Origin: Lasiosphaeris hirsuta
Lineage: Eukaryota; Ascomycota; Sordariomycetes; Sordariales; Lasiosphaeriaceae
NCBI GenBank assembly: GCA_030549175.1
Contig: JAUKUA010000004.1
Span: forward strand, 3,906,001-3,970,000
Direction: 5' to 3'
Length of the DNA: 64,000 nucleotides
Both the position numbers and the translations under genes were made by a program. The notes under the pieces were generated by a model. It ran no database searches. It was given only the letters and a program-made list of their open reading frames with translations, and was not told where the DNA came from. Positions 11,766 to 22,905 of this stretch are shown here, in pieces; within the stretch, counting starts at the first letter, position 1, and each line of letters starts with the position of its first letter.

Positions 11766-13672
11766 TTATCGGAGCGAGAACCCCTTCCTCTTCGGCTCCT
11801 TCTCCAGCGGCCGCCCACTCTCCACCCGTGCCTTCTTCTCCTCCAACTCCAGCCGTTGCCGCTCTAGTTGCTCTTTCATCTCCCGATGACGAGCATACAA
11901 CTCCTCCTCGCTCTGTTTCAATTTGGATTCCTTCTCTGCGACCTTCTGTTGGAAGACCATCTTCATCTCGGCTTCCATCTTAGCGAGCTTCTGTTCGTGC
12001 AGTGTGCGCTCCTCCTCCTGCTTGACAGCGGGATTGACCTCCTTGAAGACACTTGGGTCTTGCGAGACACCCATGTCGATAAGCTTGTCTGTGCGATAGT
12101 TCTCGTACAGGATATTGTTGGTGTGCTCCTTGAGCTCCTCCATGTGGGTGCGGATAAGCATTTGGCGCAGCTTGACAAAATCGCAGTGCTCCTCGTTATC
12201 CACCTCGATGACACCCCAAGGATAACGACGGCCACGGACCTTGCGTCCATCGGCGTTGGTGATCTCGTTGGTGGCACCGACAACGGCGAAGGGAACTTTC
12301 GACAGGATCTCATTGTTCTCTGCGATTGTCTCCTCATCGTCAAGTTCGTACCGGGGGCCCTCAAAAATCTGCACCTTGTGGAACTTGATGTCCGCGAGAA
12401 TCTTTTTATCATGGGTCAGTCAAAATCATTGTAGAAAGCATCAAGAAAATACTCACTCTCTGCTTGAAAGCCGTGATCTCCTCGTCTGTCAGGGTGTCTG
12501 ATTTGGCGATGACTGGAATCAGGTTGACCTTGGTGTGCAAACGCTTCATAACCTCAATGTCGAGAGGCTTGAGAGAGTGGCCAGTGGGCTGAATGAAGAA
12601 GACGCAGGCGTGAATGCGGTTGTCCACAATGTTCATGCGGTTCACCTTATTCTCAGCATCGAGGTAGGCATCGAAACGTTGCTCAATGTTGTCGACAATG
12701 GGCCTCCATGACTCGTCATTGTTGACAAAGTCACCAAAACCCGGCGTGTCGACAACCGTCAACCGCAGGCGGACACCAGCCTCTTCAATGTCTGCGCTGA
12801 TGGACTGGATGGTAACCGTCTTCGGGATAATGTCGAGGCTAGGGCCCTTCCGCTCCTTCGGCGGGTACAGAGAGGTGTTGAAAAGAGTGTTGACCAAAGT
12901 AGACTTTCCAAGCCCGGATTCGCCTGAGTGATGAAGAAATCAGTACCAATCTCGACAAACGGGACTTCAATACGTACCGACAACCATCACATTGAAGTTG
13001 AAGCCTTTGCGGACACTTTTGCGGTGCCATTGGTTGGGCAGGTTGGCAAAACCAACGTAGCCTGTCAGCTTCCTTCGGACAATGTTTCTGTTGTCACCAG
13101 TAACTTGAGGAGCTGCAGCGGCGGTGTCAGAAGCGAATCCATCTTGCGAGTCCCCTGATTCAGACGTAGAGGCCTTGCCACTCGGTCCGGGAGGAACAGG
13201 GGACGCCCTTGCAGGGGCGGAAAGATTGGTGGGAATACCGTTTGCAGCTGTTGTAGAAAATGGTCAGCTTCTTTTCTCGAATAGATGATGTATCAATAGC
13301 TATGATGGAGATCCTGGCTGAAAGGGCATGCGGAGCCTAACTAGCGAAGGGTTTCCTGAGCGGGAGCTTGTGGAAGGCCATTGACTCGGTGGGTTTCGGA
13401 TACAGCTCCTCATAGGACAGGGGTTTAGCCACGGGAAGTTTTGGGGCATCCTCAATGTCGAGGAGGCTCCGATAATGGCGTATCGTGTTGATATTCTCCT
13501 TGTTTTCACCCATAGGTAGGCTGCTGGTCCTCGTCCCAGGCACCGGCGGCGACACAGCTCCTTCCCGAGAGGAAGCCCCATCGGCCGTGTCGAGGCTGAT
13601 AAGACTCTTTTCGAATTGCACACTCTTGGTGCGGGCCTTGGTGGCATGGTGGACCATGGTAGCGAAGTGCAT
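11766..13672 (-). CDS. Septin, CDC3/AspB class
   Basis: Four exons, 13342-13672, 12978-13247, 12457-12923 and 11766-12401 (introns 94, 54 and 55 nt), give 567 residues. The P-loop GESGLGKST is assembled exactly across the second splice site. The G3 motif [10 protein letters not shown], the G4-like AKSD and the septin-unique region ([37 protein letters not shown]) follow. The C-terminal coiled coil (about 475-555, [20 protein letters not shown]) and final KRKGFSLR are features I associate with the Cdc3/AspB group. Septins form GTP-bound hetero-oligomeric filaments at septa, branch points and tips. The roughly 200-residue N-terminal extension is Ser/Pro-rich and probably disordered. Two candidate starts exist, 13672 and 13657; the second has the better ACCATGG context. 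Confidence 0.9.
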
Positions 13673-16600
13673 CTTGACGAATGTGTGCAGGATGTATTCT
13701 GGTGGTAGGATGCTTCTCTTCCAAAAAAAAGAAAAAAAAAAGGGGATTCCCAAGAAACGGTAGATGGCACAGAACGAATGCGGCGGCTAGTGTCGAGACA
13801 ACGACCTGTGATATTCGAACGAAGAGAAAATGGAGGATCGAGCAAAACGATAGGACGAGGTTTTGGGCGATTTGGCGGCGGTGCTTCCTGCAGTCTGGTC
13901 CCCAAACACGGCTATCTCCAGCAAAAAAAAAAAAAAAACCAGAAAGCAAGTGCTTACCCATTATGACAGGAAACCGTACGACGGGTTGAGAAGGGGAGAA
14001 TTTGAGGGAAGGTACGAAGTCTGCAGAGAAGGAGAAAAGAGGGTTGTCAGCACAGCTCCAGATCCGAGGTGAAGTAGGCAGGTAGGTTTCATAAGGGCGC
14101 TCCTCCACATGACCCAGCTGGTGCAGGCAAGCTCAACGACACTCCACAACCAGACAACTGCAGCTATTGCCCGACACCTCTAGGCACGGCTGGTCTCTGA
14201 CGGCCGCTCACAACAGCAGACGGGATCGTGTAGGCCGATGCATATTGCGCGGGCTGGAGCCGGTGGTAGGCGGGCACGAGCATGGAATACAGGCCGGGAG
14301 GAGGCTGGTGGATGCATCACGTACCAGAAAAAGGACGGCGAACACAGGCGTGGTCGCGTGTCAATGGCGCTGGGCAGCGCAAGTGTTTAAGGCAAATTGG
14401 CCTGTGATTCTGAAAGGTAACGCTGGATCGCGTAGGAATACGAAATGAGTGCTCAAAAGGTACGAAATGTAGAGATGGAGAGGAATGGGAGGTGTTGAGT
14501 TGTCGCGGTTAGAAAGGAAAATTTTAGGTGCGCCTGGGTGGCTTTGGGTGGGAAGATTTCCCGTCTTTCTGCTTGTGCTGGAGCAAAAGGGGTTCCGTGC
14601 TGGGCTGGTCGCTCGTCTGGCTGGGCTGGGAAACGGGACAGGGCAGGTGGCTTTTTGGCAGCCGACTTGGGGATGAGCAAGGGGAGGAGGTGTGGACCAC
14701 TGCCTGAGAAGCACAAGCACCAGGGGTAGGTATGCGGAGGAGAATTAATGACCAGGGGGCCGGGATATTCCAGCTTGTGATTCGCTACAGTGCTGCCATT
14801 GGCTGGACATTACCCCAAGCCAGACGAAGGGAATTCAACGAAATCTCGGCCTGAGGAAGCTATGACTTCCTTGTCGCGCGTTCTCTGCAAAGCTGGGGTG
14901 CAAATGGAATGCTCTCATCACCCATTGACTCGCATAGAGTGTGCGACAAATTTTACCTGCTGGCCGGATCCATCTCGAGCAGCCCGGCACGGGTGGCATG
15001 TCGAGCAACCGCCGCGATGCCTCATTCAATGGAATAGGAGAAGCTGTAGACAGGCACATCACTCTCCACTCTCTGCCGTCAAACTGCAGGCATAAGCTTA
15101 GTTAGGGCCGGCCCAATCTGCGGACTGCGTTGAATCGCAACCCCAGAAAGAGGACCCTCAGAGGACCCTCAGAGGATACTAGTGTGGTTTCCAACGTCTT
15201 GTTTCGAGCATTGGACCTCTCGAAAATCTACAACAGGCTCTGTCATTGTCGCTCTCCATCTGTTATAACTTGGGACGAGTCCCTTGATTGGAAACACTGT
15301 TTCAAGCAAATCCTTCGTAACCTTGCGCAACCAACCTTGCTCTAGCCAGGATTATCAAGGAACCCAACATGGATGCCTTTCCATCCCAATTCCTGCCTCA
15401 GGACCTAAATGTCATCCTTCACACACACAGGCCAAACCAACCGAGAATTCAGCTTGGTGTGTGAAGCACTTTCACCACCCAATGGATTTGCATGGACGGG
15501 ATGTTCCAAGCCGTCCTTCAGCCGGCCCCCATCATGTGTGTCACCATTCCTGATGTGGCATGTGCGCATTGGCCTCTGAGCTGCAGCCGAACCGAGTGGT
15601 AGTAAATGGACTGTGATTGTGTGGTATGCCAACAGTGTCTAGCCCAATTCGACAACCAGCCTCCTCGATGTGATGCAGCTGCACCTCAATCTTGGGGCGC
15701 AAACATCAACGGTCGAATCTTGCAGCACCATAGTCAAGTCAATTCGCTTGTATACAGCGTAACAGGCGGCTTTCTGTGCTGATAGACATACCTCACCTCA
15801 ACACACTGAACACAAATACATTCCCCCTCCTGTGCTACACAGCAGAACACAAGGCCTCGCGCAACAGTGTAGAATGGACCAAGAGGGAAACTGAGCACCG
15901 CAAAAGCAAATGCTGTGGCTGAAATCATCAAACTCTTGCCGGATCGGGTTCGGCACCGTCAATTTACTCGGCCCGCCCGCAGCTGTGCAGTGACGAGGAC
16001 ACAGCGCGTGGGGGAGTCAGAGGGAGGGAGAAGCAAGAAGAAAGAAACTGCCAAAGATTTTCGAAAGGGCTTTCGTTCTGTTGGTTGGACAGAATGCCAA
16101 TTGGCTGGACAATTGATTGATGGGTTGCAGTATCTTGGAATTCCGCGACTGAAACCTGCAGGTCAATTTGCCCGAAATAGCAGGAGTATTTTCTTACGGA
16201 TGTCCACTTCAAAAGTTTTGTCCAGTTCAAACAAGGCGCTATACTGTATTGGGACCAAAGGTGGTTTATTTAGCTGACTGATTTTCTACTGAACATCGAC
16301 CACTGAGAGCTCAGAATAGACGAGGCTAGGTGCTGGCACTCTAGCGCGTACATCCCCGAAATACAGCGATTCTCTTCTAAAAGCTTGTTCAGCTAATCAT
16401 ATCTGATATTTGCACAAGCCAAACCCAAAAACAGATTAGCGTGTAGGACAGGACATTTGAAGTGGGACGTCCGTACCAAAGGTTATAATGTATCATGTGC
16501 GAACAGGCGCACCGCATAATGTTGGAACTCCCATGGCCTATCAAAACCGAAGCCAAAATGTCTACAGCTTCGTCCGTACAACCGATGCGAAACACAGAGA

Positions 16601-17072
16601 TGGCTTTACTCATAAACCAGATAATACCAAATACGAAGTTCAATCTCAGCTGGTGTCCCGAATTGATAGCCTCGCATAGGGTAAATAAGTTTTAGGAAAG
16701 GTACCATGGGCTTTGAGACGGAATCTTTCCGGATGCCATTTTGGCCGCCGTGCCTGTCAATCTTTGATCCCTGCGGAGAGCTCCTCCACTCATGCAAGCT
16801 GGTGGTGGATCCCATAACGATGATGTAAGAGTCCACCCGTCCCCCTCAACATCGCGACCGCCTTGGTTCTTGTGATTTTAAATTGTCGACCGTAAATGGT
16901 CCAACCCAGCTTTTAGCAAACTCCTTTTGAAAGTATGCATATTCGCAGCAAACACCTAGCCGGCGCCCGGTTGCGAAGATGGTAGTAAAAGGCGCAATTG
17001 AGGAGAGCGCACATCCCTGAGCTGTTGCGGCTACAACAAGTCAACATCCCGCGGTACCTGTTCGCTACCACA
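13673..17072. other. Long gene-free stretch between septin and phospholipase
   Basis: About 3.4 kb holding the septin promoter/leader and the phospholipase promoter. Two A-rich runs (13722-13740, 13922-13937) lie just upstream of the septin start. Open frames are short, overlapping and unsupported. A small 11-nt tandem repeat is at 15149-15176. No tRNA or mobile element is recognised. Confidence 0.5.
15149..15176. repeat. 11-nt tandem repeat, 2.5 copies
   Basis: The unit AGAGGACCCTC is repeated head to tail twice and followed by a partial third copy. It lies in non-coding sequence and no function is apparent. Confidence 0.85.
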
Positions 17073-19556
17073 ATGCCGTCCGCCGGTAATATTGCAAGGC
17101 GAGCCTCACGGGGCTCCACAGCCCTACCTCACCGAACCCAAACCTTCACCACCTTGATTCAGAACTCGAGATCGCAAGCGGGAGCAACTGCCGCCTGGAG
17201 ATGTTTTCTGCCCCGCCAGACAACGCGCCACGCTTTTTTCTCGTCCCATCCAAAGACAAGGCCAAAGAGCCCTACTCGCAGATCGATAGCGGTGATAGCC
17301 CTCGGCGCTTGGCTTACATATACGCTCTACCCGGCTGGTTCATTGCAGCGATCCAACTACAGCGCAAAGTTAAGTGCGCAACCCCCAGCCACGCCCGATC
17401 AACCCGCAAGCACTGCCGACCAGACTGCCGACCAGACTGCTTGGCCCAAATTTGCCAGTAGCTTTGAAGGGCTTTCTATCGCAACCCCAGCCGAGACTAG
17501 CAAGCTTGCCGACGCAGTTGTTGGCTTGATATTGCCAGAATGGTCCAAGAGCATACCGGGATATGTCAGAAAGTTGCAAAGAGAGCTGAACATGGCCCCA
17601 GGGTCACTGGCGGACGAAATATGGCAGGAAGCTTACGACCCAAATATTCACCCAGAAATCCAGTATACGGCAGAGGTTCGTGTGTCGGACCAACTCTGCG
17701 ATGAAGAAAAAACGTTTCTTTCACGCCGGAAGAAAGTGGTCGCAGCTGCTTTAGCACGGTATCTTGGACTCGAGGAGGAAGATGTCCACCCCGACGACGT
17801 GCCCGTCATTGCCATGTGCGGATCAGGAGGCGGTCTTCGAGCATTGGTGGCCGGAACCGGCTCCTTCTTATCTTCAGCCGAAGACGGTCTATTTGACTGT
17901 ACTACCTACATGTCAGGTGTCAGCGGCTCTTGTTGGCTTCAGTCCCTCTACTTTTCCTCCATCGCTGAGAGGGACTTGAATCGCGCCATTGAACACTTGA
18001 AGGCACGGCTGGGAGTTCATATTGCCTACCCACCAGCAGCCTTCGCCTCCCTGACTTTCGCGCCAACAAACAAATACCTGCTAAGCGGCGTTGTCGAGAA
18101 GATGAAAGGTGACCCTGGCGCGGAGTTTGGTCTTGTTGATGCTTATGGGTTGCTCTTGGCGGCAAGGCTGCTGGTTCCTAGGGGCGAGTTGGGCGTGGAC
18201 GAAAAAGACTTCAAATTATCAAGCCAGCAAGAGTACATCAGGTACGGGCAAAACCCACTACCCATTTATACCGCAGTGCGCCATGAAATCCCGAGATTGG
18301 ATGCCCCGAATTCCGACCCAGGTACTGCTTCGGAAGCAGAAAAGGCTATCGCGAAAAAGGAGGCGTGGTTTCAGTGGTTCGAGATGACCCCATACGAGTT
18401 CTTCTGCGAAGAGTTCGGTGCTGGAATCCCTACATGGGCAATGGGTAGACGATTCGAGAATGGCCTTGACAAGCCCATGGAGGACGGATTCCGCCTCCCC
18501 GAAACTCGTATGACGTCGCTTCTAGGGATCTGGGGCAGCGCTTTTTGTGCAACCTTGTCTCACTATTATCGTGAGATTCGGCCGCTCGTAAAAAGTCTCA
18601 GTGGCCTTCAGGTGGTTGACGAGTTGATTTGGGGACACAATGACAATCTCAGTAAAGTGCACCCCATCGAGCCAGCCACCCTCCCAAACTTTGTGTACGG
18701 GATGCAAGACAAACTCCCAAAGACGGTGCCAAATACAATCTATGAGAATGAGCACATCCAGTTGATGGATGCGGGTATGTCGAACAACCTCCCGATCTAT
18801 CCACTTCTACGCCCTGGTCGAGAAGTTGAAATCATTGTCGCATTTGACGCCTCTGCCGATATCAAAACCGACAACTGGCTCTCCGTCGTCGAAGGCTACG
18901 CCCGCCAGAGAGGAATAAAGGGGTGGCCTGTAGGCGCAGGCTGGCCGAACTCCAACGCCTCGGCCTCCAAGACAGCCAGCGAGCTCGATGAGGCACAAGC
19001 CGACTCGCAGGCCGAGGCAAACAAGAAGCTCGCCGAGGCCCAAACCGACCAAGCCGCCCGCCGCAACAACATTCCCGCAAACCCCCCGCTCGGGACCAAC
19101 GGCGCCGAAGCCCAGAAAGCCGACGAGGCCGCCCGCGAGCTAGGCTACTGCACCGTCTGGGTCGGGCGCACCGAGGAGCGCTCGTCGGAGCCGCCGCCGC
19201 CGCCGGTCGACGACGCCTCGTCGTGGCGCCTGACGGACCCCGACGCCGGCATCGCCGTCGTATACCTGCCCTTCCTCGCCAATTCCAAGGTCGCCGACGT
19301 CGACCCCGTCGGGAGCGACTTCATGAGCACGTGGAACTTTGTGTACGAGCCTGCCCAGATCGACCAGGCCGTGGCGCTCGCTCGCGCCAACTACGCCGAG
19401 GGCAGGGACCAGATCCGCGCGACGGTGCGGGCCGTGTACGAGCGCAAGCGCAAGCGGCGGGTCGAGGCCGAGGCAGCGGTTAAGCGGGAGCGGAAGAGGC
19501 GTCTCGCGAGGCTGGGGCAGCTGGGGCGGCTGGGAGAAGGGGACCATTTTAGTTAG
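17073..19556 (+). CDS. Cytosolic phospholipase A2-like enzyme with mitochondrial presequence
   Basis: Intronless, 827 residues. The reading frame opens earlier, but 17073 is the first in-frame ATG. The first 75 residues are Arg/Ser/Thr-rich with almost no acidic residues, followed by a hydrophobic stretch (SIAVIALGAWLTYTLYPAG), a presequence plus possible membrane anchor. The catalytic lysophospholipase/cPLA2 domain begins near 180. It shows the glycine-rich oxyanion segment MCGSGGGLRAL (about 247), the nucleophile SGVSGSCW with Ser about 284, and the catalytic-Asp box DAGMSNNLPIYPL (Asp about 566). These enzymes hydrolyse glycerophospholipids at sn-2. A 12-nt duplication encodes ADQTADQTA near 125. 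The last 150 residues are Ala/Glu/Arg-rich and probably helical. The family resembles Aspergillus PlaA; the location is predicted only. Confidence 0.9.
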   Translation: MPSAGNIARRASRGSTALPHRTQTFTTLIQNSRSQAGATAAWRCFLPRQTTRHAFFSSHPKTRPKSPTRRSIAVIALGAWLTYTLYPAGSLQRSNYSAKLSAQPPATPDQPASTADQTADQTAWPKFASSFEGLSIATPAETSKLADAVVGLILPEWSKSIPGYVRKLQRELNMAPGSLADEIWQEAYDPNIHPEIQYTAEVRVSDQLCDEEKTFLSRRKKVVAAALARYLGLEEEDVHPDDVPVIAMCGSGGGLRALVAGTGSFLSSAEDGLFDCTTYMSGVSGSCWLQSLYFSSIAERDLNRAIEHLKARLGVHIAYPPAAFASLTFAPTNKYLLSGVVEKMKGDPGAEFGLVDAYGLLLAARLLVPRGELGVDEKDFKLSSQQEYIRYGQNPLPIYTAVRHEIPRLDAPNSDPGTASEAEKAIAKKEAWFQWFEMTPYEFFCEEFGAGIPTWAMGRRFENGLDKPMEDGFRLPETRMTSLLGIWGSAFCATLSHYYREIRPLVKSLSGLQVVDELIWGHNDNLSKVHPIEPATLPNFVYGMQDKLPKTVPNTIYENEHIQLMDAGMSNNLPIYPLLRPGREVEIIVAFDASADIKTDNWLSVVEGYARQRGIKGWPVGAGWPNSNASASKTASELDEAQADSQAEANKKLAEAQTDQAARRNNIPANPPLGTNGAEAQKADEAARELGYCTVWVGRTEERSSEPPPPPVDDASSWRLTDPDAGIAVVYLPFLANSKVADVDPVGSDFMSTWNFVYEPAQIDQAVALARANYAEGRDQIRATVRAVYERKRKRRVEAEAAVKRERKRRLARLGQLGRLGEGDHFS

Positions 19557-20232
19557 CCGTGGGAATTGAGTTTGGGCAGGTGGGTTAGAAAAAGAGTCTC
19601 AAGGGGAGAAGACAGGCTGATAGATACCCCCTATAGACATGGGTGCTGGTTTGACAAAGGTAGCATAGATAATAAATAGCAGAGTGGGTTTTCCCTAATG
19701 CATTTATCTAAGATTACATCGGTTATAGTTTTGTATGATTGCATTTTGCCACATCGGTGAGCCTGTTGTAGTAGTAAAATTTGGTATATATATTTTAGTT
19801 GTACATTGAAATATGCGGTTGCCGGCAGGCTTCAAAAAGCTAGAACAGGTGTCGACCTGAACTTCTCCTTCCTCCACCGAGTCCAGATTAGCTGGTCAGT
19901 TGGGTCACCTTGGCCTTGATGATATGATTGGCTCTCTTTGATATACTAGATATACAACCCCCCCCCCCCCCCCCCCCCATTCGGATTCAAGCACGACAAC
20001 TCGTTCGGGGAGATGACGTGGGAAATATACGAGATTTCCCGATGCCGCTGTTTGCTTCTTCCTTTCCTTCACCGCCGTTTATTCACCTACACGCGCCTCG
20101 GCGCCTCTTTTCGTACACACATACACAGCCGGCCTACGGCGTAGGTCAAACCTACACCTAGCCATAAATCTTATGTTAGAGGGGAGGTAGGTAGGGTTAC
20201 TATCGAAACAGGCCCACGGCAGCAGATCTCGT
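19557..20232. other. Convergent 3' flanks of phospholipase and mL44
   Basis: AT-rich sequence suited to 3' UTRs and polyadenylation (AATAAATAGC near 19671). It contains a C21 tract at 19958-19978. No gene is recognised. Confidence 0.5.
19958..19978. repeat. C21 homopolymer tract
   Basis: An uninterrupted run of 21 C lies in the convergent intergenic region. Confidence 0.9.
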
Positions 20233-21540
20233 TTAACGGGAGATGATCTCTCCGATGTCGATATACGCCGGATCCCACTTCTTGGCACCGTCAGCGAGCA
20301 TCTCACTCGGTACGCGAATGTGTTCGCCGGGGCTGTAAAGATACCACGCCTTGAGGGCATTCATGGCCGCCTTCAAACGGGCGTGGTCAAGGCTGGGACC
20401 GGCGGCCTCGCCAAGCTTGTCCTTGCCGCTGAAGATCCCGACGACGAAGACGGGGGTGCGTGACTGGCGACCGGTCTCGGACAGCAGGCGGGCGACCGGG
20501 GGGTCAAAGTCCTCGCGGTCACAGAGCAGGGCCAGCTCCATGGTCGGCTTCTTGAAGCTGAAGAGACTCGAGAGACCGAGCGTCCGCGACAAAATGTGTG
20601 CCTTGATGAAGTTGTGGGCGGTATCGCGGCCGCAGTGCATATAGACGGCGCCGACGACGGCGCGCACAAAGTGGGCATGCGCCTTCTCGGCAAGGCTGCG
20701 TGTCTCGTCGTCGCCATACCGCCTCATTGAGTACTCATTTTCCTCCTCGTCCTCGTCCTCTTTCCGCTCCTTCTTCCGCATTTCAGCCTCGTGCGCGGTT
20801 TGCTCGGATCCTGGCGTGACGTCGACCGACTCGCCAAAGTCGTCGTCAAACACGACACGATTGCTGATACCACGTCGCCACTTGTACTTTTCCAAGTACA
20901 TTGCCTCTGTGCGTCTGTAACCGAACTTGGTGAGCGAGACGCCCGGTTTCTCGGTTGTAAATTGCAGCAGACCCGGGTCAACCTCGCCACCTGGTACGGA
21001 GGCGCTTTCAACACCCCATGATCTTGCAATCTGAAAGAGAGGGGCGATACCGGCGAATCCTCGCATTGATGCCCATACAATTTCCATGGGTAGACGGGGG
21101 TAGCGGATCATGAGGTATTCTGAAACATGGTAATTGATGACGGTTTGGCCGACGAAGGCAAGGTTAATGTTGTTAAACTGGGGGTTCTCGTCCGCCGAGG
21201 CGTCTACCAGTGTTCTGGCCAACGTCTGGATAGGGAGCTTTTTGGGCAGCGATAGCCGGGCGTGCAGAGAAGCTAATTTGGCCGAATGCAGAGCCCGCTC
21301 TGGTATGGGCGAGGGCAGCTCGCTCGGGTCCTGCGGCACCTGGAGGGTTGTCGCGAATGAGGTCTCGGTGGCCTCGGAGAAGGGGTACGAGACAGCCGTC
21401 GACTGCGACCGCACCGGGATGTAGTGTTGGTCGGATCTAGCGGATCGAAGAGCTCCGCCGGCGGCTAGACAGCATCCTCTTTGGCTTGAACGGGCCACGA
21501 GCAGCTGGCCCGTCCATCTGTCGACTCGTAACCTCTTCAT
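20233..21540 (-). CDS. Mitochondrial large-subunit ribosomal protein mL44 (MRPL3-like, RNase III fold)
   Basis: A single exon of 435 residues from an ATG at 21540. The N-terminus (MKRLRVDRWTGQLLVARSSQRG) is basic and presequence-like. The middle (about 125-330) is an RNase III-like fold with LAFVGQTVINYHVSEYLMIR and RAVVGAVYMHCGRDTAHNFI, interrupted by an acidic insertion (EDEDEEENEY). The C-terminal 100 residues resemble a dsRNA-binding domain (TPVFVVGIFSGKDKLGEAAG, LKAAMNALKAWYLYSP). mL44 proteins keep the RNase III and dsRBD folds as structural parts of the mitoribosome. The canonical RNase III signature is not evident, consistent with a non-catalytic role. The start codon is 485 bp from the divergent complex I-type gene. 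Confidence 0.88.
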   Translation of the reverse strand: MKRLRVDRWTGQLLVARSSQRGCCLAAGGALRSARSDQHYIPVRSQSTAVSYPFSEATETSFATTLQVPQDPSELPSPIPERALHSAKLASLHARLSLPKKLPIQTLARTLVDASADENPQFNNINLAFVGQTVINYHVSEYLMIRYPRLPMEIVWASMRGFAGIAPLFQIARSWGVESASVPGGEVDPGLLQFTTEKPGVSLTKFGYRRTEAMYLEKYKWRRGISNRVVFDDDFGESVDVTPGSEQTAHEAEMRKKERKEDEDEEENEYSMRRYGDDETRSLAEKAHAHFVRAVVGAVYMHCGRDTAHNFIKAHILSRTLGLSSLFSFKKPTMELALLCDREDFDPPVARLLSETGRQSRTPVFVVGIFSGKDKLGEAAGPSLDHARLKAAMNALKAWYLYSPGEHIRVPSEMLADGAKKWDPAYIDIGEIISR

Positions 21541-22025
21541 CGACAGTGTTTTGGGGAGAAATTGCCCGCTGCCCGAGTGTGAGAGCCCTCTGTCCTACAC
21601 AGAAAAGAATTGGTGTTGGATGCGAGTCGTCGGTTGTCGCACTGGTCGATTTGTCCAAGGCCGCTGTCGAAGTCCAGAAGGGGGGAAAAAGTTCTCCCAA
21701 CGTGAAGCTCAGGCGTTGTTCCCACTTGTACAGGGATCACGAAAAAATATGGCTGACCTAATCGCCCATGTTGGCGCGTTATCCCAATGGCCACTGGGAA
21801 TGGCCCAAGCGCCCAGAGCAGCCGCAGTTAGATCCTATTTGCCTGCCCGCAGGTCCCGTCAGGTCAGGCACTTAGCCCCACAAGTGCTCACTGGTCACTG
21901 GGCAATCGAGTGGTTTCGTTTGACCTAACGACTTCGTTGACGACCTACAGATTCGAGATCTGCTGTCGCCCTTTGAGACTCCCACCCCTGGCCAGTCCAC
22001 ATCATCAATCCCGATCTACATCACA
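21541..22025. promoter_or_regulatory. Divergent intergenic region, mL44 and complex I-type gene
   Basis: This 485-bp region separates two head-to-head mitochondrial genes and is probably a shared promoter. A CCAAT-type core occurs near 21783 (CCCAATGG), next to an imperfect inverted repeat CCCAATGGCCACTGGGA. No gene is seen inside. Confidence 0.5.
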
Positions 22026-22531
22026 ATGGTATGTGCTTCTCTCTCTGCTGCAATTGATCAGTTCGATGAAGCCAATTGCTAACAATCGTGCAGGGTGGCG
22101 GTCCCAAGATTCCGTGAGTTCCAGTTTCCCACAAATCCGAGCGACGATGGTCTCCCACCCCCCCGCTCCTCCTTCTGACCGCACGATCCGCAGCTATCCC
22201 AAGCATGTATGGTCACCATCCGGTGGCTGGTACGCCCAGCCGGTCAACTGGAAGGCCAACACAGCTATCGCTGGGCTTGTCATCTTCGGCATCACGGCGT
22301 GCGCATGGAAGCTGAGCGCTGAGCTCGAGTACCGACACAAGATGCCCGAGCCCGACCGCTTTTTCCCCAGCCGATAGTATGTGCCGCAGCCTGCTAGGTA
22401 TAATCCTTTGATCAGAGCGGTTTTTGCTAACGCGAGTTGTCTGCAGCTGGAGCAGGCAAATCATCGAGTACGAGAAGGAGCAGAGGGAGTTGAAGGCCGC
22501 AAAAGAGAAGGCGGGGGAGAAGTCGACGTGA
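22026..22531 (+). CDS. Small single-helix mitochondrial protein, probable complex I accessory subunit
   Basis: Four exons, 22026-22028, 22094-22113, 22194-22376 and 22447-22531, give a 96-residue protein. The first exon is only the ATG and the second only 20 nt. All introns have good boundaries (GTATGT...GTGCAG, GTGAGT...CCGCAG, GTATGT...CTGCAG, the last with a GCTAAC branch). The protein starts MGGGPKIPYPKHVWSPSGG, has one membrane helix (about 31-50, AIAGLVIFGITACAWKL), then a charged region with RFFPSRYWSRQIIEYEKEQR. It resembles the small fungal NADH:ubiquinone oxidoreductase subunits (6.6-kDa type) as I remember them. The gene model is strong because all four exons join in frame; the function is moderate. 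Confidence 0.75.
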
Positions 22532-22905
22532 TACCATAACTATTCGGGCTGTTGTGGGTTACCGCCGTGTACTGTACATATTTTGGAGGGTAGCAGGTAT
22601 CAACTACGGCACATGATTTGGAGAGATCAGATTGCCTCATGGTTGAACAAAGCGGTGTTGTTCATGCCCAGCAGCTCTGTCAACTTCCTTTGCAGTGTTT
22701 GAATTTATTTGTTGGCTTTGTCCGGAAACAAGGTTATGGTGCTTGCAACCTCTTCGTGCCGACCTTAAATAAGCACCTGCTCATCGGCTACTTATTGCTG
22801 ACCATCAATAGCTTCGGTATCATACCTCTCAATCACTTGCAAAACACAGCCCAAGTGACACTACAGGATTTGGTAGCGTACTCAAGAACACACCAGATAC
22901 AAAGC
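22532..22905. other. Short intergenic region
   Basis: This holds the 3' flank of the complex I-type gene and the promoter/leader of the RING gene. The RING reading frame stays open upstream to 22639, where another ATG occurs, but that extension looks non-conserved and leader-like. Confidence 0.4.

Noticed and set aside
16998..17072. In-frame upstream extension of the phospholipase
   Set aside because: It would begin with TTG. The first ATG in frame is 17073, which also begins a presequence-like region.
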